Origin: Ochrobactrum vermis
GTDB lineage: Bacteria > Pseudomonadota > Alphaproteobacteria > Rhizobiales > Rhizobiaceae
DNA: 64,000 bases
Direction of reading: 5' to 3'
Assembly: GCF_002975205.1 (NCBI RefSeq)
Contig: NZ_PCOC01000003.1
Coordinates: 1 to 64,000, forward strand
Positions 8,679 through 17,558 of this stretch are shown one piece after another. Below the pieces are notes generated by a model. It made no database searches. It was not told the origin of the DNA and saw only the letters and a list, made by a program, of their open reading frames with translations. The position numbers were made by a program, and so were the translations under genes. Positions within the stretch are counted from its first letter, which is position 1, and each line of letters begins with the position of its first letter.

Positions 8679-9233
8679 ATGAAGCAGTTTCTGTTTGCAC
8701 TCGCTGGCCTTGGCACTATCGCCGTGATGCCATCCGCTGCAATTGCACAGGACACGGGAGGGACGCCATCTTGGGGTTGCCAGGTTCTTTTGTGCGCAGC
8801 ATCCTCAAACCCTTCGTGGCATGGCGTACCTTATTGCGTCCCGCCCATGACCAAACTGATCAAGGCCATGGCAAAACCGGGTTTCTCATGGCCCATTTGC
8901 CATGAGGCAAAGTCTGGCAAACCCGGATATCAGCCTTACGAGGATTGTCCATCTGGTTTCAAGGAAGCCAGCAATATGAGTGATCGCGGCGCAATGCTGT
9001 CCAACCGCTGCGAAAAGACAATCAACACCTGCACCAACAAGATCAGGGAACAGAATAAAGAACTTCAGCAATACAAGGATGTTCAATATCGAGACATTGG
9101 CAATTCGGATCGAGGAAATAGTTGTCGAAAGGTCGTCTCCATTGCCCGGCCTATGCGAAAAGACCCTTACTTTTTTGATATTCCCGATTATCAAGGTCTT
9201 AAGCGGCGCTATTGGTTCAACCTGAAACTTTGA
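8679..9233 (+). CDS. exported Cys-rich protein of unknown function
   Basis: A 184-residue protein with a clear signal peptide (to about AIAQD, residue 24). The mature part has about nine Cys, including WGCQVLLCAAS near its start and further spaced Cys (YCVPP, PICHE, EDCPSGF, NRCEKTINTC), suggesting disulfide bonds in the periplasm, and a charged, possibly coiled-coil stretch around 110-130. It resembles conserved hypothetical proteins carried beside conjugation genes, but no function can be read. It is followed after nine bases by another operon member. Confidence 0.6.
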   Translation: MKQFLFALAGLGTIAVMPSAAIAQDTGGTPSWGCQVLLCAASSNPSWHGVPYCVPPMTKLIKAMAKPGFSWPICHEAKSGKPGYQPYEDCPSGFKEASNMSDRGAMLSNRCEKTINTCTNKIREQNKELQQYKDVQYRDIGNSDRGNSCRKVVSIARPMRKDPYFFDIPDYQGLKRRYWFNLKL

Positions 9234-9242
9234 GGAGCTCTA

Positions 9243-9689
9243 ATGAATCAGAATGCACTTCTCGCACTGGCAGCTAGTGCCGGCATCGCAGTCGGTGCGG
9301 GCGGCACTTGGTTCGTAGTCTTCAACTCTTCTAGCAACGCAAAAGCAGTTGCTAAGGCCGATATCGTTGCGGCCATCAACGCCGACCCGACACTTTGTCC
9401 TGTTCCAGATGAGCCAGCATCGAGCGCTAAACTCGATGTACCAACTCAAGCTGAAGCACTGATTGCCGTGAAGAAACTGGAAGAAAAAAATCCGCTATTG
9501 TGGGACAGAAGTGAACTTGAAAAGCTATCAGTCTCACTAGCGAATTGTTGGCCTGTTGAAGGTGCCAACGGCATGGTCGAATGCGTTACCAACGTCAAAA
9601 AAAATCCGTCAGCGCAAGCTATTGCGAGGACGGTTGGATTTGCCAAGGATCAATCATCTGGCGAATGGATTGCGACAGACCGCAAATAA
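9243..9689 (+). CDS. membrane-anchored periplasmic protein of unknown function
   Basis: A 148-residue protein with an N-terminal hydrophobic anchor (about 5-27, ASAGIAVGAGGTWFVVF) and an otherwise soluble Lys/Ala-rich domain with three Cys. It is preceded by a good ribosome site (GAGGAG) and followed at once by a strong hairpin, so it closes this operon. I do not recognise the family. Confidence 0.55.
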   Translation: MNQNALLALAASAGIAVGAGGTWFVVFNSSSNAKAVAKADIVAAINADPTLCPVPDEPASSAKLDVPTQAEALIAVKKLEEKNPLLWDRSELEKLSVSLANCWPVEGANGMVECVTNVKKNPSAQAIARTVGFAKDQSSGEWIATDRK

Positions 9690-9690
9690 T

Positions 9691-9710
9691 GAAGCCCGCG
9701 AGCGGGCTTC
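9691..9710. terminator. hairpin terminator between convergent genes
   Basis: A perfect inverted repeat (GAAGCCCGC / GCGGGCTTC with a two-base loop) lies directly after the plus-strand operon and just beyond the end of the minus-strand gene at 9719. It has no long T run, so termination strength is uncertain. A near-identical hairpin ends the operon at 14163-14184. Confidence 0.7.
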
Positions 9711-9718
9711 CATCACAG

Positions 9719-9976
9719 TTAGATATTTTCGACACTCTTCAAAACTGTGGCCACTTCGTTTTTCGCGAGGGTTAGCCGTCCTGAGATAATAGAGGCTGCG
9801 AGATAGACCAGTTTGCCGATTGCGTCATCTAAATCTTGTGGCTCATAATCAACGATCCGGCGAGGATCGTCAGCCAGGGACGATAATTCCAGCAGTCGTT
9901 TTGTCGGGCCAGCGTTACATTCTGGAACGCCGCCCCTTTTGTTTTTCCAACTTATCGCATTCCCAATCGCATCCAT
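9719..9976 (-). CDS. small conserved protein, paralogue of the gene at 14195-14530
   Basis: An 85-residue soluble protein. Its C-terminal 60 residues (TKRLLEL, DAIGKLVYLAASIISGRLTLAKNE, VLKSVENI) closely match the C-terminus of the minus-strand gene at 14195-14530. Both copies end against an almost identical terminator hairpin and point toward a plus-strand operon. Family and function are not recognised. The similarity between two independent loci makes it very likely a real gene. Confidence 0.65.
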   Translation of the reverse strand: MDAIGNAISWKNKRGGVPECNAGPTKRLLELSSLADDPRRIVDYEPQDLDDAIGKLVYLAASIISGRLTLAKNEVATVLKSVENI

Positions 9977-10244
9977 AATGGCCTCCGCAAGTCATTTTCA
10001 GAAGATGGGTTAAGCTCATAAGTGCAATTCTCAAAACTGACGCCTAGTTGATAGCAGCAGGAAGCATGTCCATTAGTCGATTGCATGCCTCTTACTGTAC
10101 GATGCTCAGTTTCTTGCCTCCCTGCACTAATTTCTGACGAAACAGCCATCCCAAAATTTAAATGATAAAAACGTTGATTAAGGTATCTTGCACGCTAGGA
10201 TACGAAACCAAGCGAAACGCAACGAAATTTGAGCCGGTAAGAGA

Positions 10245-11816
10245 TTGATAAAAAACGGAAAGTTTTTTTTCGTTCCACCGAACGATGGGAGCGATTTCAA
10301 GGAATTGTTCAAGCGCATCGCCGCTGAGGGCGCAGGTCGCTCGCTCGGTAGCGACGGCGCTCGCACTGGCCCATGGACGCCGGAGCTACTTGCGGAGGCC
10401 ATAACGCTTGTCGATCCCAAGCAGGTCGGCGTTGATCTGCGAACTGTACAGCTCTGGTTTCAGGAGAATGAGAAAGGCATAAGCACTACCAACATCGGTT
10501 TGCTGGCGAGAGTTCTAAGCTGCGGTGACACGGCTGCCAGAAGCGAATGGATAATGGAGCTTAACGCCGCTCAATCCCGGTTGGTGGCCAAAAGACGCGA
10601 GATGAAGAGGGCCGGAAGTGTTGGGCCATCGGAGCCAGACCAGGGTGCAGCTCGAATAGCAACATCGGATTCCGTAAGGGATAAGGATGTCTCGCTATGG
10701 AACCTCCCAAGATGGTCTGAGAAGCTTCTGAGCGAAGGTTCTCAACTGAATCTGTCTGCCTCGGTTTTTGCGGGAATGTCCGCCCTTGGATTTCTTTCGT
10801 TCATCATAGGCATTCACAATGTTAAATTCACCCGATCCGATGGGGTCATCAAGCAGGTCGGCTTCCTTTGGGCGGCGAACTGGACATTAGTGTTCATGGT
10901 TTTCCTTCCGCTGTTCCTGGCCTTTGTTTTTGAACTGGTGAATTCGTGGAAGCACGAAAAACGGAAGGGGTTTGTCGATGGCGCAATCGAGGACAGCGAC
11001 ATCGCATGGAAGCGAATTATTGACGCTTCGTCCGGTTCATTCTGGGCAGTGTTCCTAATATGCTTGTTGTTTGCGGGTGTTTTTCAGTGGATTGGCGTCT
11101 GTTTGATGCCTCTCATCAAAGGCGGAGGTAATTACGCGACCGATTGGGGCACAGTCGCGATAGTGCGGCCTGAAATCGTAACGATACCTGTTGCAATCTT
11201 TTTCACGGCGCTCGCTTACCTCTATATGAGCTTTTCGTTTTATCTTTTTTTCGCCGGTCTTATTCTGCTTTATTCGGTCATTAATGACTTTTGGAAAATC
11301 CGTGACGCGGTAAATTCAAGGGCCCGTTTGGAGGTGGACGATCTAAGCGATACCGGGTTTTGGGTTATGCAGTGGGTTTTCCGCTGCACACTCTTGGGTA
11401 TGCTGATCGCTACCGTTATGAAGCTTCAAAGCTCTTATCTGGCGTCAAATGGCCCAAGCATCGTTGCATGGGTGATTAGCGACCTGTCATCGATCGTATT
11501 CGACCGTACAGGTGTGCACAGTCGCATTAGCTATCGGATGCCGACACACTATAGCAGCCTGCTCATCGCAATATCGACCTGTTTTGTTTTTCTATATGGT
11601 GTGATCCGCGCTGGATCCGGAGGTCATTTTAAAGTCGCTCTCTGGAAAATGACCGCAGTTGTGGCGCTGCTTTTCGCAAGCTATTTGTCTATCGACGCGT
11701 TTTCCGGCTTTACGGTCCTGATGTGTGCCGGGCTCCTAATCGCTATTTACTGCTTATTTGATCCGGCCTTCGGGCGCGGGCGTGCGAGTGAGGTTAGCAA
11801 TCAAAGTGTTTCATAG
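10245..11816 (+). CDS. rcgA: RcgA-like polytopic membrane protein (putative transporter)
   Basis: A 523-residue protein: an N-terminal soluble region (about 1-150) with TVQLWFQENEKGIS and NIGLLARVLSCGD, then at least eight hydrophobic segments from about 170 to the end. The N-terminal motif and overall plan match what I remember of the RcgA putative transporter family of rhizobial and Ochrobactrum plasmids. The name is from memory and not checked. The start is TTG at 10245. It overlaps the hydrolase gene, an RcgR-like partner, so the two act together. The substrate is unknown. Confidence 0.6.
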   Translation: MIKNGKFFFVPPNDGSDFKELFKRIAAEGAGRSLGSDGARTGPWTPELLAEAITLVDPKQVGVDLRTVQLWFQENEKGISTTNIGLLARVLSCGDTAARSEWIMELNAAQSRLVAKRREMKRAGSVGPSEPDQGAARIATSDSVRDKDVSLWNLPRWSEKLLSEGSQLNLSASVFAGMSALGFLSFIIGIHNVKFTRSDGVIKQVGFLWAANWTLVFMVFLPLFLAFVFELVNSWKHEKRKGFVDGAIEDSDIAWKRIIDASSGSFWAVFLICLLFAGVFQWIGVCLMPLIKGGGNYATDWGTVAIVRPEIVTIPVAIFFTALAYLYMSFSFYLFFAGLILLYSVINDFWKIRDAVNSRARLEVDDLSDTGFWVMQWVFRCTLLGMLIATVMKLQSSYLASNGPSIVAWVISDLSSIVFDRTGVHSRISYRMPTHYSSLLIAISTCFVFLYGVIRAGSGGHFKVALWKMTAVVALLFASYLSIDAFSGFTVLMCAGLLIAIYCLFDPAFGRGRASEVSNQSVS

Positions 11817-12831
11817 TTGGCTTGATCAATGGGATGAGAAACGGGCACGACGCGGTGAAGATGCTAAAAAAGCAACGATCGTCAGTCTTGATGCAGAACG
11901 CGGGTTTCCGGGCGCTGCGAATGTTTCCAACATCGAAGAATTCTGCAAGCTCGGGGTGCAGGCAACTGCCACGCCATCGTACTTCAGAGCGCCACTCGGC
12001 AACGACAACGATTTTGAGCGGGCAGGGGACTTCCTCAAATTTCCATCTGATATTTCGACAGACGTTGAGGAAAATAACCTGGTCTGGTCGAAGATCACCG
12101 ATAGCGGCTCGCGCGACAAGGCACTGGTAATCTTTCATCATTGGAACGCACGATCCCGCAACCAACAGATAGCGGGTTACTTGTCCAAAAGGGGCATCAC
12201 AGTCGTTGAGATTGCTATGCCGTATCATTTTGAAAGGAGCCGTCCGGGGGCCGACTACGCTGATTATATGCTAAGCGCAAATCTTGGCCGAACGATCGAG
12301 TCACTACGGCAGGCCGTGTGGGATGGACAGAAGCTCATTCGTTGGCTGAAAAGCGAAGGATATCGAGAAATCTCCGTACTCGGAATGAGCCTCGGTTCAT
12401 GGGTCGCAGGACTGGTCGCAGCTCATGATACCAACGTTAAGAAAGCCTCGCTGTTTCTCACAGGCGGCAGTCTGGCCGAAATGGTCTGGACCGGTCGAGC
12501 AACGCGAGCCATACGCGAGAGCTTTGAGCCCACGATAGACCTTACTCATCTACAAAGGGCTTGGGCACCGCTTGATCTGGGGAACTACGCTTTCAGTCTC
12601 GCCCGTCCTGATCTGGATATTCAGATCGTCTTGGGAAAGCGAGACAAGGTTGTATTGCCAGAAGTGTCAATTGCTCTGTTGGAAAGTCTGAATAATGCTG
12701 GCGTAAACCCCGATGTTCTGCAATTAAACTGTGGTCACTATTCACTGGCAATTCCGCCGTACATAATTTTCGCCGGAATTAATCTAAAACGGTTTTTGTC
12801 GCAGTCTGGCAAATCAGATCGCCGGACATGA
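11788..12831 (+). CDS. rcgR: RcgR-like alpha/beta hydrolase
   Basis: The frame is open from 11758; the GTG at 11788 is my choice, overlapping the membrane-protein gene, and TTG 11758 or GTG 11806 are alternatives. The ~347-residue product has the alpha/beta hydrolase elements: LVIFHHWNARSRNQQ, the nucleophile elbow VLGMSLGSW with Ser in G-x-S-x-G, IVLGKRDKV for the acid, and a late His in LNCGHYSLAI. The family is described, to my memory, as a putative lactone hydrolase paired with RcgA; activity on acyl-homoserine lactones is unproven. Confidence 0.62.
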   Translation: MRLAIKVFHSWLDQWDEKRARRGEDAKKATIVSLDAERGFPGAANVSNIEEFCKLGVQATATPSYFRAPLGNDNDFERAGDFLKFPSDISTDVEENNLVWSKITDSGSRDKALVIFHHWNARSRNQQIAGYLSKRGITVVEIAMPYHFERSRPGADYADYMLSANLGRTIESLRQAVWDGQKLIRWLKSEGYREISVLGMSLGSWVAGLVAAHDTNVKKASLFLTGGSLAEMVWTGRATRAIRESFEPTIDLTHLQRAWAPLDLGNYAFSLARPDLDIQIVLGKRDKVVLPEVSIALLESLNNAGVNPDVLQLNCGHYSLAIPPYIIFAGINLKRFLSQSGKSDRRT

Positions 12832-12916
12832 CCTAACCTTTGTAAATATTCATCATCAAGGGCAGGGGGCTGGCCCTAATCAAGGGGATCAATTTCACCA
12901 TCTCGGAGGGGAATTA

Positions 12917-14155
12917 ATGGTCAAACTGCCTTTGAAGGCCCTGCTTTGTACGAGCTGCGTTGTATTGGGAATGGCAGGTCAGGTTTCTGCCGGCGGACTG
13001 GAACGTGGCGGCTATAACATCGACCTTCTGTTTAATCCGGATCGCTTCGCCACGGAGGCGACCTCCATCTATGTCATGCCAAACAGGAAACTAAATAACG
13101 TCAGAGATAGCAGTCCGTGGGACGGACCAGTCGGTGGGGGACGAACCGACGGTGTTAAGGAATCTGAGGCTTATTGGGTTCCGCGGATCGGTCTCAAGGT
13201 CGGTATCACCGATTCCCTTGATTGCCTTCTCGACTATTCGCAGCCATGGGGCGCACATACAAATCCCGGTCGAAACTGGGCTGGCGCCAACGACAACACC
13301 GAAACCAAAATGAATAGCGATGGCTATTCCGGAACCTGTTCTTATAAATTCGACGTCAGCGAGAAGGGCCAGATTCGGCTCATCGGTGGTGTGTTTTACC
13401 AATCCATGGACGGCTTCAAAGAACAGCTGGTCGCGCCTATCCCGGCTAACCCGTTTGGCTGGAACGGTCTCGGTCGATTAACGCTGGAAGCAGACGGATG
13501 GGGATGGCGCAGTGGTGTCGCCTACGAGATTCCGGAATACGCATTTCGTGCCAGCTTGGTTTATAATTCCGAGGTTAAACTTGATGAGATCACCGGTAAG
13601 CTCGATCTCACAGGTCTCCCGCCTGGCGCTGGCGGAAATCCGCTCGCAGGCGGATCATGGGATGTAAACGGATCCGCCAAGCTGCCACAATCCCTTGAAT
13701 TGAAAATGCAGTCGGGAATTGCGCCGGATTGGCTTGCCTTCGGGTCGTTAAAGTGGACCGACTGGAGCGTTCTGCAGGATATTCCATTCTATTATAAGGG
13801 CGTACGAGCAACGTCGCTGGATCTACTCTATCGCGACGGGTGGACTGTAACGGCAGGTGTTGGCCATAAATTCAGCGATCAGTGGACCGGCGCAGTGCAG
13901 ATCTCTTGGGATCGCGGTACGTCGACAACGATTGGCAGCCAGACCGATACCTGGACGCTGGCTGGTGGAGCATCTTACACGCCAAATGAACGCGTTGAGC
14001 TTCGATTTGGTGGATTGATAGGAGTGCTTACCGGCGGTGAAGTCTCGAATGAGGTCGTCAACCCTGCAACAGGCCGTCCTTATCTGGATGCGTCCTATGA
14101 CTTCGATGATGATATCGTTTCTGCATTGACCTTCTCATTGAAGGTCAAAATATAA
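12917..14155 (+). CDS. FadL-like outer-membrane beta-barrel protein
   Basis: A 412-residue exported protein with a signal peptide (to about VSAGG, residue 26), alternating amphipathic strands, frequent Trp/Tyr at strand ends and a C-terminal strand ending LTFSLKVKI. The patterns GLKVGITDSLDCLLDYSQPWG and WRSGVAYEIPEYAFRASLVY are those of FadL/OmpP1-type transport proteins for hydrophobic compounds. It follows the hydrolase after 85 bases, with the ribosome site GGAGGGG before the ATG. It may import the substrate handled by the membrane protein and hydrolase upstream. Confidence 0.75.
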   Translation: MVKLPLKALLCTSCVVLGMAGQVSAGGLERGGYNIDLLFNPDRFATEATSIYVMPNRKLNNVRDSSPWDGPVGGGRTDGVKESEAYWVPRIGLKVGITDSLDCLLDYSQPWGAHTNPGRNWAGANDNTETKMNSDGYSGTCSYKFDVSEKGQIRLIGGVFYQSMDGFKEQLVAPIPANPFGWNGLGRLTLEADGWGWRSGVAYEIPEYAFRASLVYNSEVKLDEITGKLDLTGLPPGAGGNPLAGGSWDVNGSAKLPQSLELKMQSGIAPDWLAFGSLKWTDWSVLQDIPFYYKGVRATSLDLLYRDGWTVTAGVGHKFSDQWTGAVQISWDRGTSTTIGSQTDTWTLAGGASYTPNERVELRFGGLIGVLTGGEVSNEVVNPATGRPYLDASYDFDDDIVSALTFSLKVKI

Positions 14156-14162
14156 TCTGGCA

Positions 14163-14184
14163 AAGCCCGCAATTGAGCGGGCTT
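14163..14184. terminator. hairpin terminator after outer-membrane protein gene
   Basis: AAGCCCGC and GCGGGCTT form an eight-base stem with a six-base loop, followed by CTTG. It lies eight bases after the stop of the outer-membrane gene and just before the end of the convergent gene. It is nearly the same hairpin as at 9691-9710. Confidence 0.72.
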
Positions 14185-14194
14185 CTTGCCCATC

Positions 14195-14530
14195 TCAGTC
14201 CAAATTCTCGACACTCCTCAGCACCTTTCTCATCTCGTCCTTTGCCAGTTTCGATCGACCAGAAATCAGAAAAGCCGCGATATAGACCAGCTTATCGATA
14301 GCGTCAGCGACATTTCCCGGTCTGTAGTCTATTACCACGCGTCGCGCATTCGTCTCGGCGGCCGCCAGTTCCAGAAGCCGTTTTGCGTGATCGGCATCGA
14401 AAAGGTCATCCGAGTTCTCGCCAACGACCCGCTGACCCGTTCTCTTACCAAAAGCCTGCATGTGAGCATCCGTCACAACGACGAGTCTGACAGGCATTTC
14501 CTCGCCACTTTTTACCATTTCGATCTCCAT
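14195..14530 (-). CDS. small conserved protein, paralogue of 9719-9976
   Basis: The frame is open from 14779, but I chose ATG 14530 (ATG 14518, with GGAG six bases before, is equally good) because the region upstream is not protein-like. The product is about 111 residues; its C-terminal 60 (HAKRLLELAAAE, DAIDKLVYIAAFLISGRSKLAKDE, VLRSVENLD) match the small protein at 9719-9976. The N-terminus, with MPVRLVVVTDAHMQAFGKRTG, is not shared. The function is unknown. Confidence 0.55.
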   Translation of the reverse strand: MEIEMVKSGEEMPVRLVVVTDAHMQAFGKRTGQRVVGENSDDLFDADHAKRLLELAAAETNARRVVIDYRPGNVADAIDKLVYIAAFLISGRSKLAKDEMRKVLRSVENLD

Positions 14531-14847
14531 CTTCCCTTTTCCCGCGAAGCGGTCTTGCTCTTGCCCATGGGGCAGGAGCCCCGCTCCTGCACCTGCGGCG
14601 TCGCAAGTGAGACCGGGAGAGAGGGGGCAAGCAGCGGCGAAGAGCGGGCAAAGCCCGCCCTGCCTGATGGTGCGCAACGCGGTTGCACCTGAAATGGTGC
14701 GACCGACTTGCTGCATCGAAAGGTCGAGGCGATGCTTGTGGGGAGAGAGGGCAGAGCCCTTTCTTCCCTCTAAAAACAATGAACTTGGTTGGGATCAGAA
14801 TCGGATCTGTGGAACCTTCGGCGACTCTCTAGCTGTGAGTTCATGCT
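14531..14847. other. non-coding gap before IS30 element
   Basis: About 317 bases without a convincing gene. The minus-strand frame running through it lacks a ribosome site and family resemblance. A short inverted repeat (GCAGGAG / CTCCTGC around 14573-14592) is present. Otherwise I see nothing identifiable. Confidence 0.4.
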
Positions 14848-15992
14848 GAACCGCGACTTTTAGAGTTAGAGTTTATTCATATCAATGTCTGTTTGCGACA
14901 AGTTTCTGACGGAAGATCTCTGCCGGTGTTTTGTAACCCAGACATTTGCGCGGCGTATTGTTGAGGCGACTGCAAATGAATGTCAGATCCCGGTCAGTTA
15001 TTGCCAGCGGATCGATGTCTCTTGGAAGCCAGCGTCTGGTGCGTCTGTTGGTGTTTTCGACAGTGCCTTTTTGCCAGGGTGATTGTGGGTCGCAAAACCA
15101 TGTTTGCGATCCGATACCGGCCTGCAGATAGGCCCATTCCGTGAACTCGGTGCCCCGATCAAAGGTGATCGACCGGCGTGCAATACGGGGAAGGGGTTGC
15201 AGCACGGTAATCAGTCCATTCATGACAGCACGGGACTGACGATCATTGTTGCGCAACAGGACGGTAAAGCGGCTGACCCGTTCGACCAGAGACGTTACAT
15301 TGGCCTTGCCGAACTTCTTGCGAAACTGGATCAAATCACATTCCCAATGCCCAAACTGTTTGCGTTTGGCCACTACGTCTGGACGGTGCAGGATGCTCAG
15401 TTCCGGCGAAAAACGGCGTCCATGACGTCGTCTTGCATGTCGTGGCCGTCGTTTGGTACGGCGCTCGGGCAGATGCTTCCAAAGCCCATCTTTCCGACCC
15501 TCGGCAGAATAGACAAACTGATAGATCGTTTCATGGCTGACAGAAATGGGGTGACGTTCCAACCGCATTCTGCCGGCAATCTGTTGTGGTGACCACCCAT
15601 GGCTTATGCGGTCGACAACCGATTGACGCAAATGAGCAAAACGAATGAGCTTGCGTTGCCGCGATCGCCGCTCACGCGCTTTCTGATCCGCAACCGTGCA
15701 GTAATAACCGGTCAGATCCTTGATCTCATCATCGTTAAACCGATTGCGCTTGAGCTCACGGAAAATGGTTGAACGGTGACGGCCAAGTTTCTCGGCGATA
15801 GTTTCGACAGAAATATTTTCCATACGCCAGCGCGCGATCTTGCGCCGCTCATCCAAGTCAATATGCGAGTAGGTCCTTTGCATGACAGGTTCCTTGCTTG
15901 GGATAACTCATTGTTATCGCTTGCAAGTCGCACTTCAAGCTAGAACCCACCAGCTTACAAACGATGTTTTAGCAAGTTAAAGTTGCGACGTT
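14848..15992 (-). mobile_element. IS30-family insertion sequence
   Basis: The element is defined by an intact IS30-type transposase. The boundaries are approximate: a partial inverted repeat is seen between about 14848 (GAACCGCGACTTTT) and the complement of about 15992 (GAACGTCGCAACTTTAA). The total of about 1.14 kb suits IS30 elements. No target duplication could be fixed. Confidence 0.7.
14882..15883 (-). CDS. IS30-family transposase
   Basis: A 333-residue protein of normal IS30 length. The N-terminal helix-turn-helix (HIDLDERRKIARWR, IAEKLGRHRSTIFREL) binds the element ends, and the catalytic core shows the DDE triad at Asp183 (HWECDL), Asp242 (TFDRGTEF) and Glu276 (KGTVENTNR), with the 33-residue spacing between the last two typical of IS30. 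The C-terminus NNTPRKCLGYKTPAE is the family signature. It looks intact. Confidence 0.93.
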   Translation of the reverse strand: MQRTYSHIDLDERRKIARWRMENISVETIAEKLGRHRSTIFRELKRNRFNDDEIKDLTGYYCTVADQKARERRSRQRKLIRFAHLRQSVVDRISHGWSPQQIAGRMRLERHPISVSHETIYQFVYSAEGRKDGLWKHLPERRTKRRPRHARRRHGRRFSPELSILHRPDVVAKRKQFGHWECDLIQFRKKFGKANVTSLVERVSRFTVLLRNNDRQSRAVMNGLITVLQPLPRIARRSITFDRGTEFTEWAYLQAGIGSQTWFCDPQSPWQKGTVENTNRRTRRWLPRDIDPLAITDRDLTFICSRLNNTPRKCLGYKTPAEIFRQKLVANRH

Positions 15993-16029
15993 CCCAGCAG
16001 ATTACAGATGCGACAGGTGCTGACGTTCA

Positions 16030-16077
16030 GCCCCCATTCCGAGAGGCTGGTCGGGGTTGCAAACGAGGAATGGGGGC
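16030..16077. repeat. 11-bp inverted repeat
   Basis: GCCCCCATTCC at 16030-16040 pairs perfectly with GGAATGGGGGC at 16067-16077 across a 26-base loop, between the IS30 element and the next gene. It may be a terminator, an old element end or a protein site. No T run follows. Confidence 0.4.
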
Positions 16078-16185
16078 GGGTGAATATCCACCTCTCCGGC
16101 TTTAGCTTTCTCAGTAGCAATTGCTCTGTCAACAGTTGATACTCGGCTCACCTGCATCGGGCAGGACAGGGATCCAAGTCGTACA

Positions 16186-16923
16186 ATGCTACCAAAAATC
16201 TGCCTGCAAGGTGATGTCGATATCGCTGCACTCTCACCACTGCTTCGCGGTATGCTACTTGCAATCGCCTACGCGCAGCGCGAGGGCGGCATCGGATTAA
16301 CGGCAACCGGCGCGATGAACCGCAAATTCGTACACTGGGCTGCTGAGAACTTCCTCTGGCCTAGGTTCACAGCCAAAGACCTCTACAGCATGCACAAGGT
16401 GCTCAATGAAAACGACATGCCACCGCTTTGTGTCGTGCACGACCTGACCCGTTATCTGAAGCTTCTTCGCCGTAGGAAAAATGTACTGCTGCCAACCAAA
16501 CGTGGCCTGGAGTTTCTGGTAAGTCCGCAAGCCTTCTTCGATCTGATCGCCACCGATTATCTCTATTCGTATATTCATGCCACCGAACGTAAAGAGGCGA
16601 TTCAGACACGATTACGTTGGTGGCGTATGTATCTCAATCTTCTCAATATCAAGACCAGAGAAGGGTGTAATGCGATGGACATTGTAAAAATACTCTATCC
16701 GGATACCGCTCATCTGTCCGACACTGAAATAACCGTCGATGCCTGGGACCTGAAATTCGAGCTTCAATACGATGTCCTGCGACGCTTATGCTGGCTCGGC
16801 CTGCTTTTTGAGGCAAGAGAAGGGCTCAACTTGCTTGACGACGGAACCTTCCACAAAACACCGCTCTGGACAGCTTGCCTGCAATTGGAGTCAGATACGC
16901 AAAGTGATATCGGCGTCCATTGA
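16186..16923 (+). CDS. conserved hypothetical protein
   Basis: A 245-residue soluble protein, largely helical by composition, with no signal peptide and no catalytic motif I recognise. Stretches such as GIGLTATGAMNRKFVHWAAE and DLYSMHKVLNENDMPPL recall uncharacterised proteins common in Rhizobiales with an N-terminal winged-helix-like look. It lies between an IS30 element and a truncated transposase and may be a passenger left from older rearrangements. Function cannot be assigned. Confidence 0.5.
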   Translation: MLPKICLQGDVDIAALSPLLRGMLLAIAYAQREGGIGLTATGAMNRKFVHWAAENFLWPRFTAKDLYSMHKVLNENDMPPLCVVHDLTRYLKLLRRRKNVLLPTKRGLEFLVSPQAFFDLIATDYLYSYIHATERKEAIQTRLRWWRMYLNLLNIKTREGCNAMDIVKILYPDTAHLSDTEITVDAWDLKFELQYDVLRRLCWLGLLFEAREGLNLLDDGTFHKTPLWTACLQLESDTQSDIGVH

Positions 16924-16929
16924 CGCCCT

Positions 16930-17397
16930 CTATTCCGGCGCTGGCTGTCTCAATAAAGCTTGTTCTCGCCGGGCAATGACGGCGGGGTCGTTCATGTAAG
17001 CTGTGCGCGATTTACGCTCTCGCTTCTGATACCCGTTCCCGACACTGCCGTCAGGTATACCAAACATATGGTTGGCCTGACCGGTACGACGCGGACCGCT
17101 TTTGCTGCGTTGCTGCTCCCGTCCCGCCTGCATCTCAGCGACGATCGACAGCATGTCATCCAGCCGTTTGTTCTCGACAACAGGTGAGCGATGAATGGAA
17201 CGAAGCTTGTCGAATGTTGTATAGGGCAGGGTGTCCGTACCGTGCATGATCTCCAGACGTCCATCGGGATAGTCGCAGACAATGACCTTCTGCCGCGCAA
17301 GCCGCTTTGCAACTTCGCTCGGTTCCAGGATGAACAGCACTTTATCATAGCGTAGTGTCAGTGTTTGTGACAGCGTTCGCACTTCCTTCCGGCACAG
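16930..17397 (-). pseudogene. ISNCY-family transposase, C-terminal fragment cut by IS-A copy 1
   Basis: The fragment reads RTLSQTLTLRYDKVLFILEP, VCDYPDGRLEI, LPYTTFDKLRSI and VENKRLDDML, the recognisable C-terminal region of ISNCY-type transposases (the part after the DDE core). Everything upstream of residue CRKEVRTL is missing because the reading runs straight into the left end of IS-A at 17398. Only about 155 residues remain, so it is not functional. The missing half is not seen elsewhere in the window. Confidence 0.72.
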
Positions 17398-17558
17398 TGC
17401 GTGTTTCACTAATTACGGGACAGGTTTTTCAGTAAAGAGCGATCGCGGATTTCACTAAGTCGCGGACAGCGTTTTCACAAATGTGCGGACAGTTTTGGCG
17501 CAAGTTTTGCGGGCGCCGTTTGAGCGTGATTTCTTCTTGATTTTAGTCAGGAGAGGCC

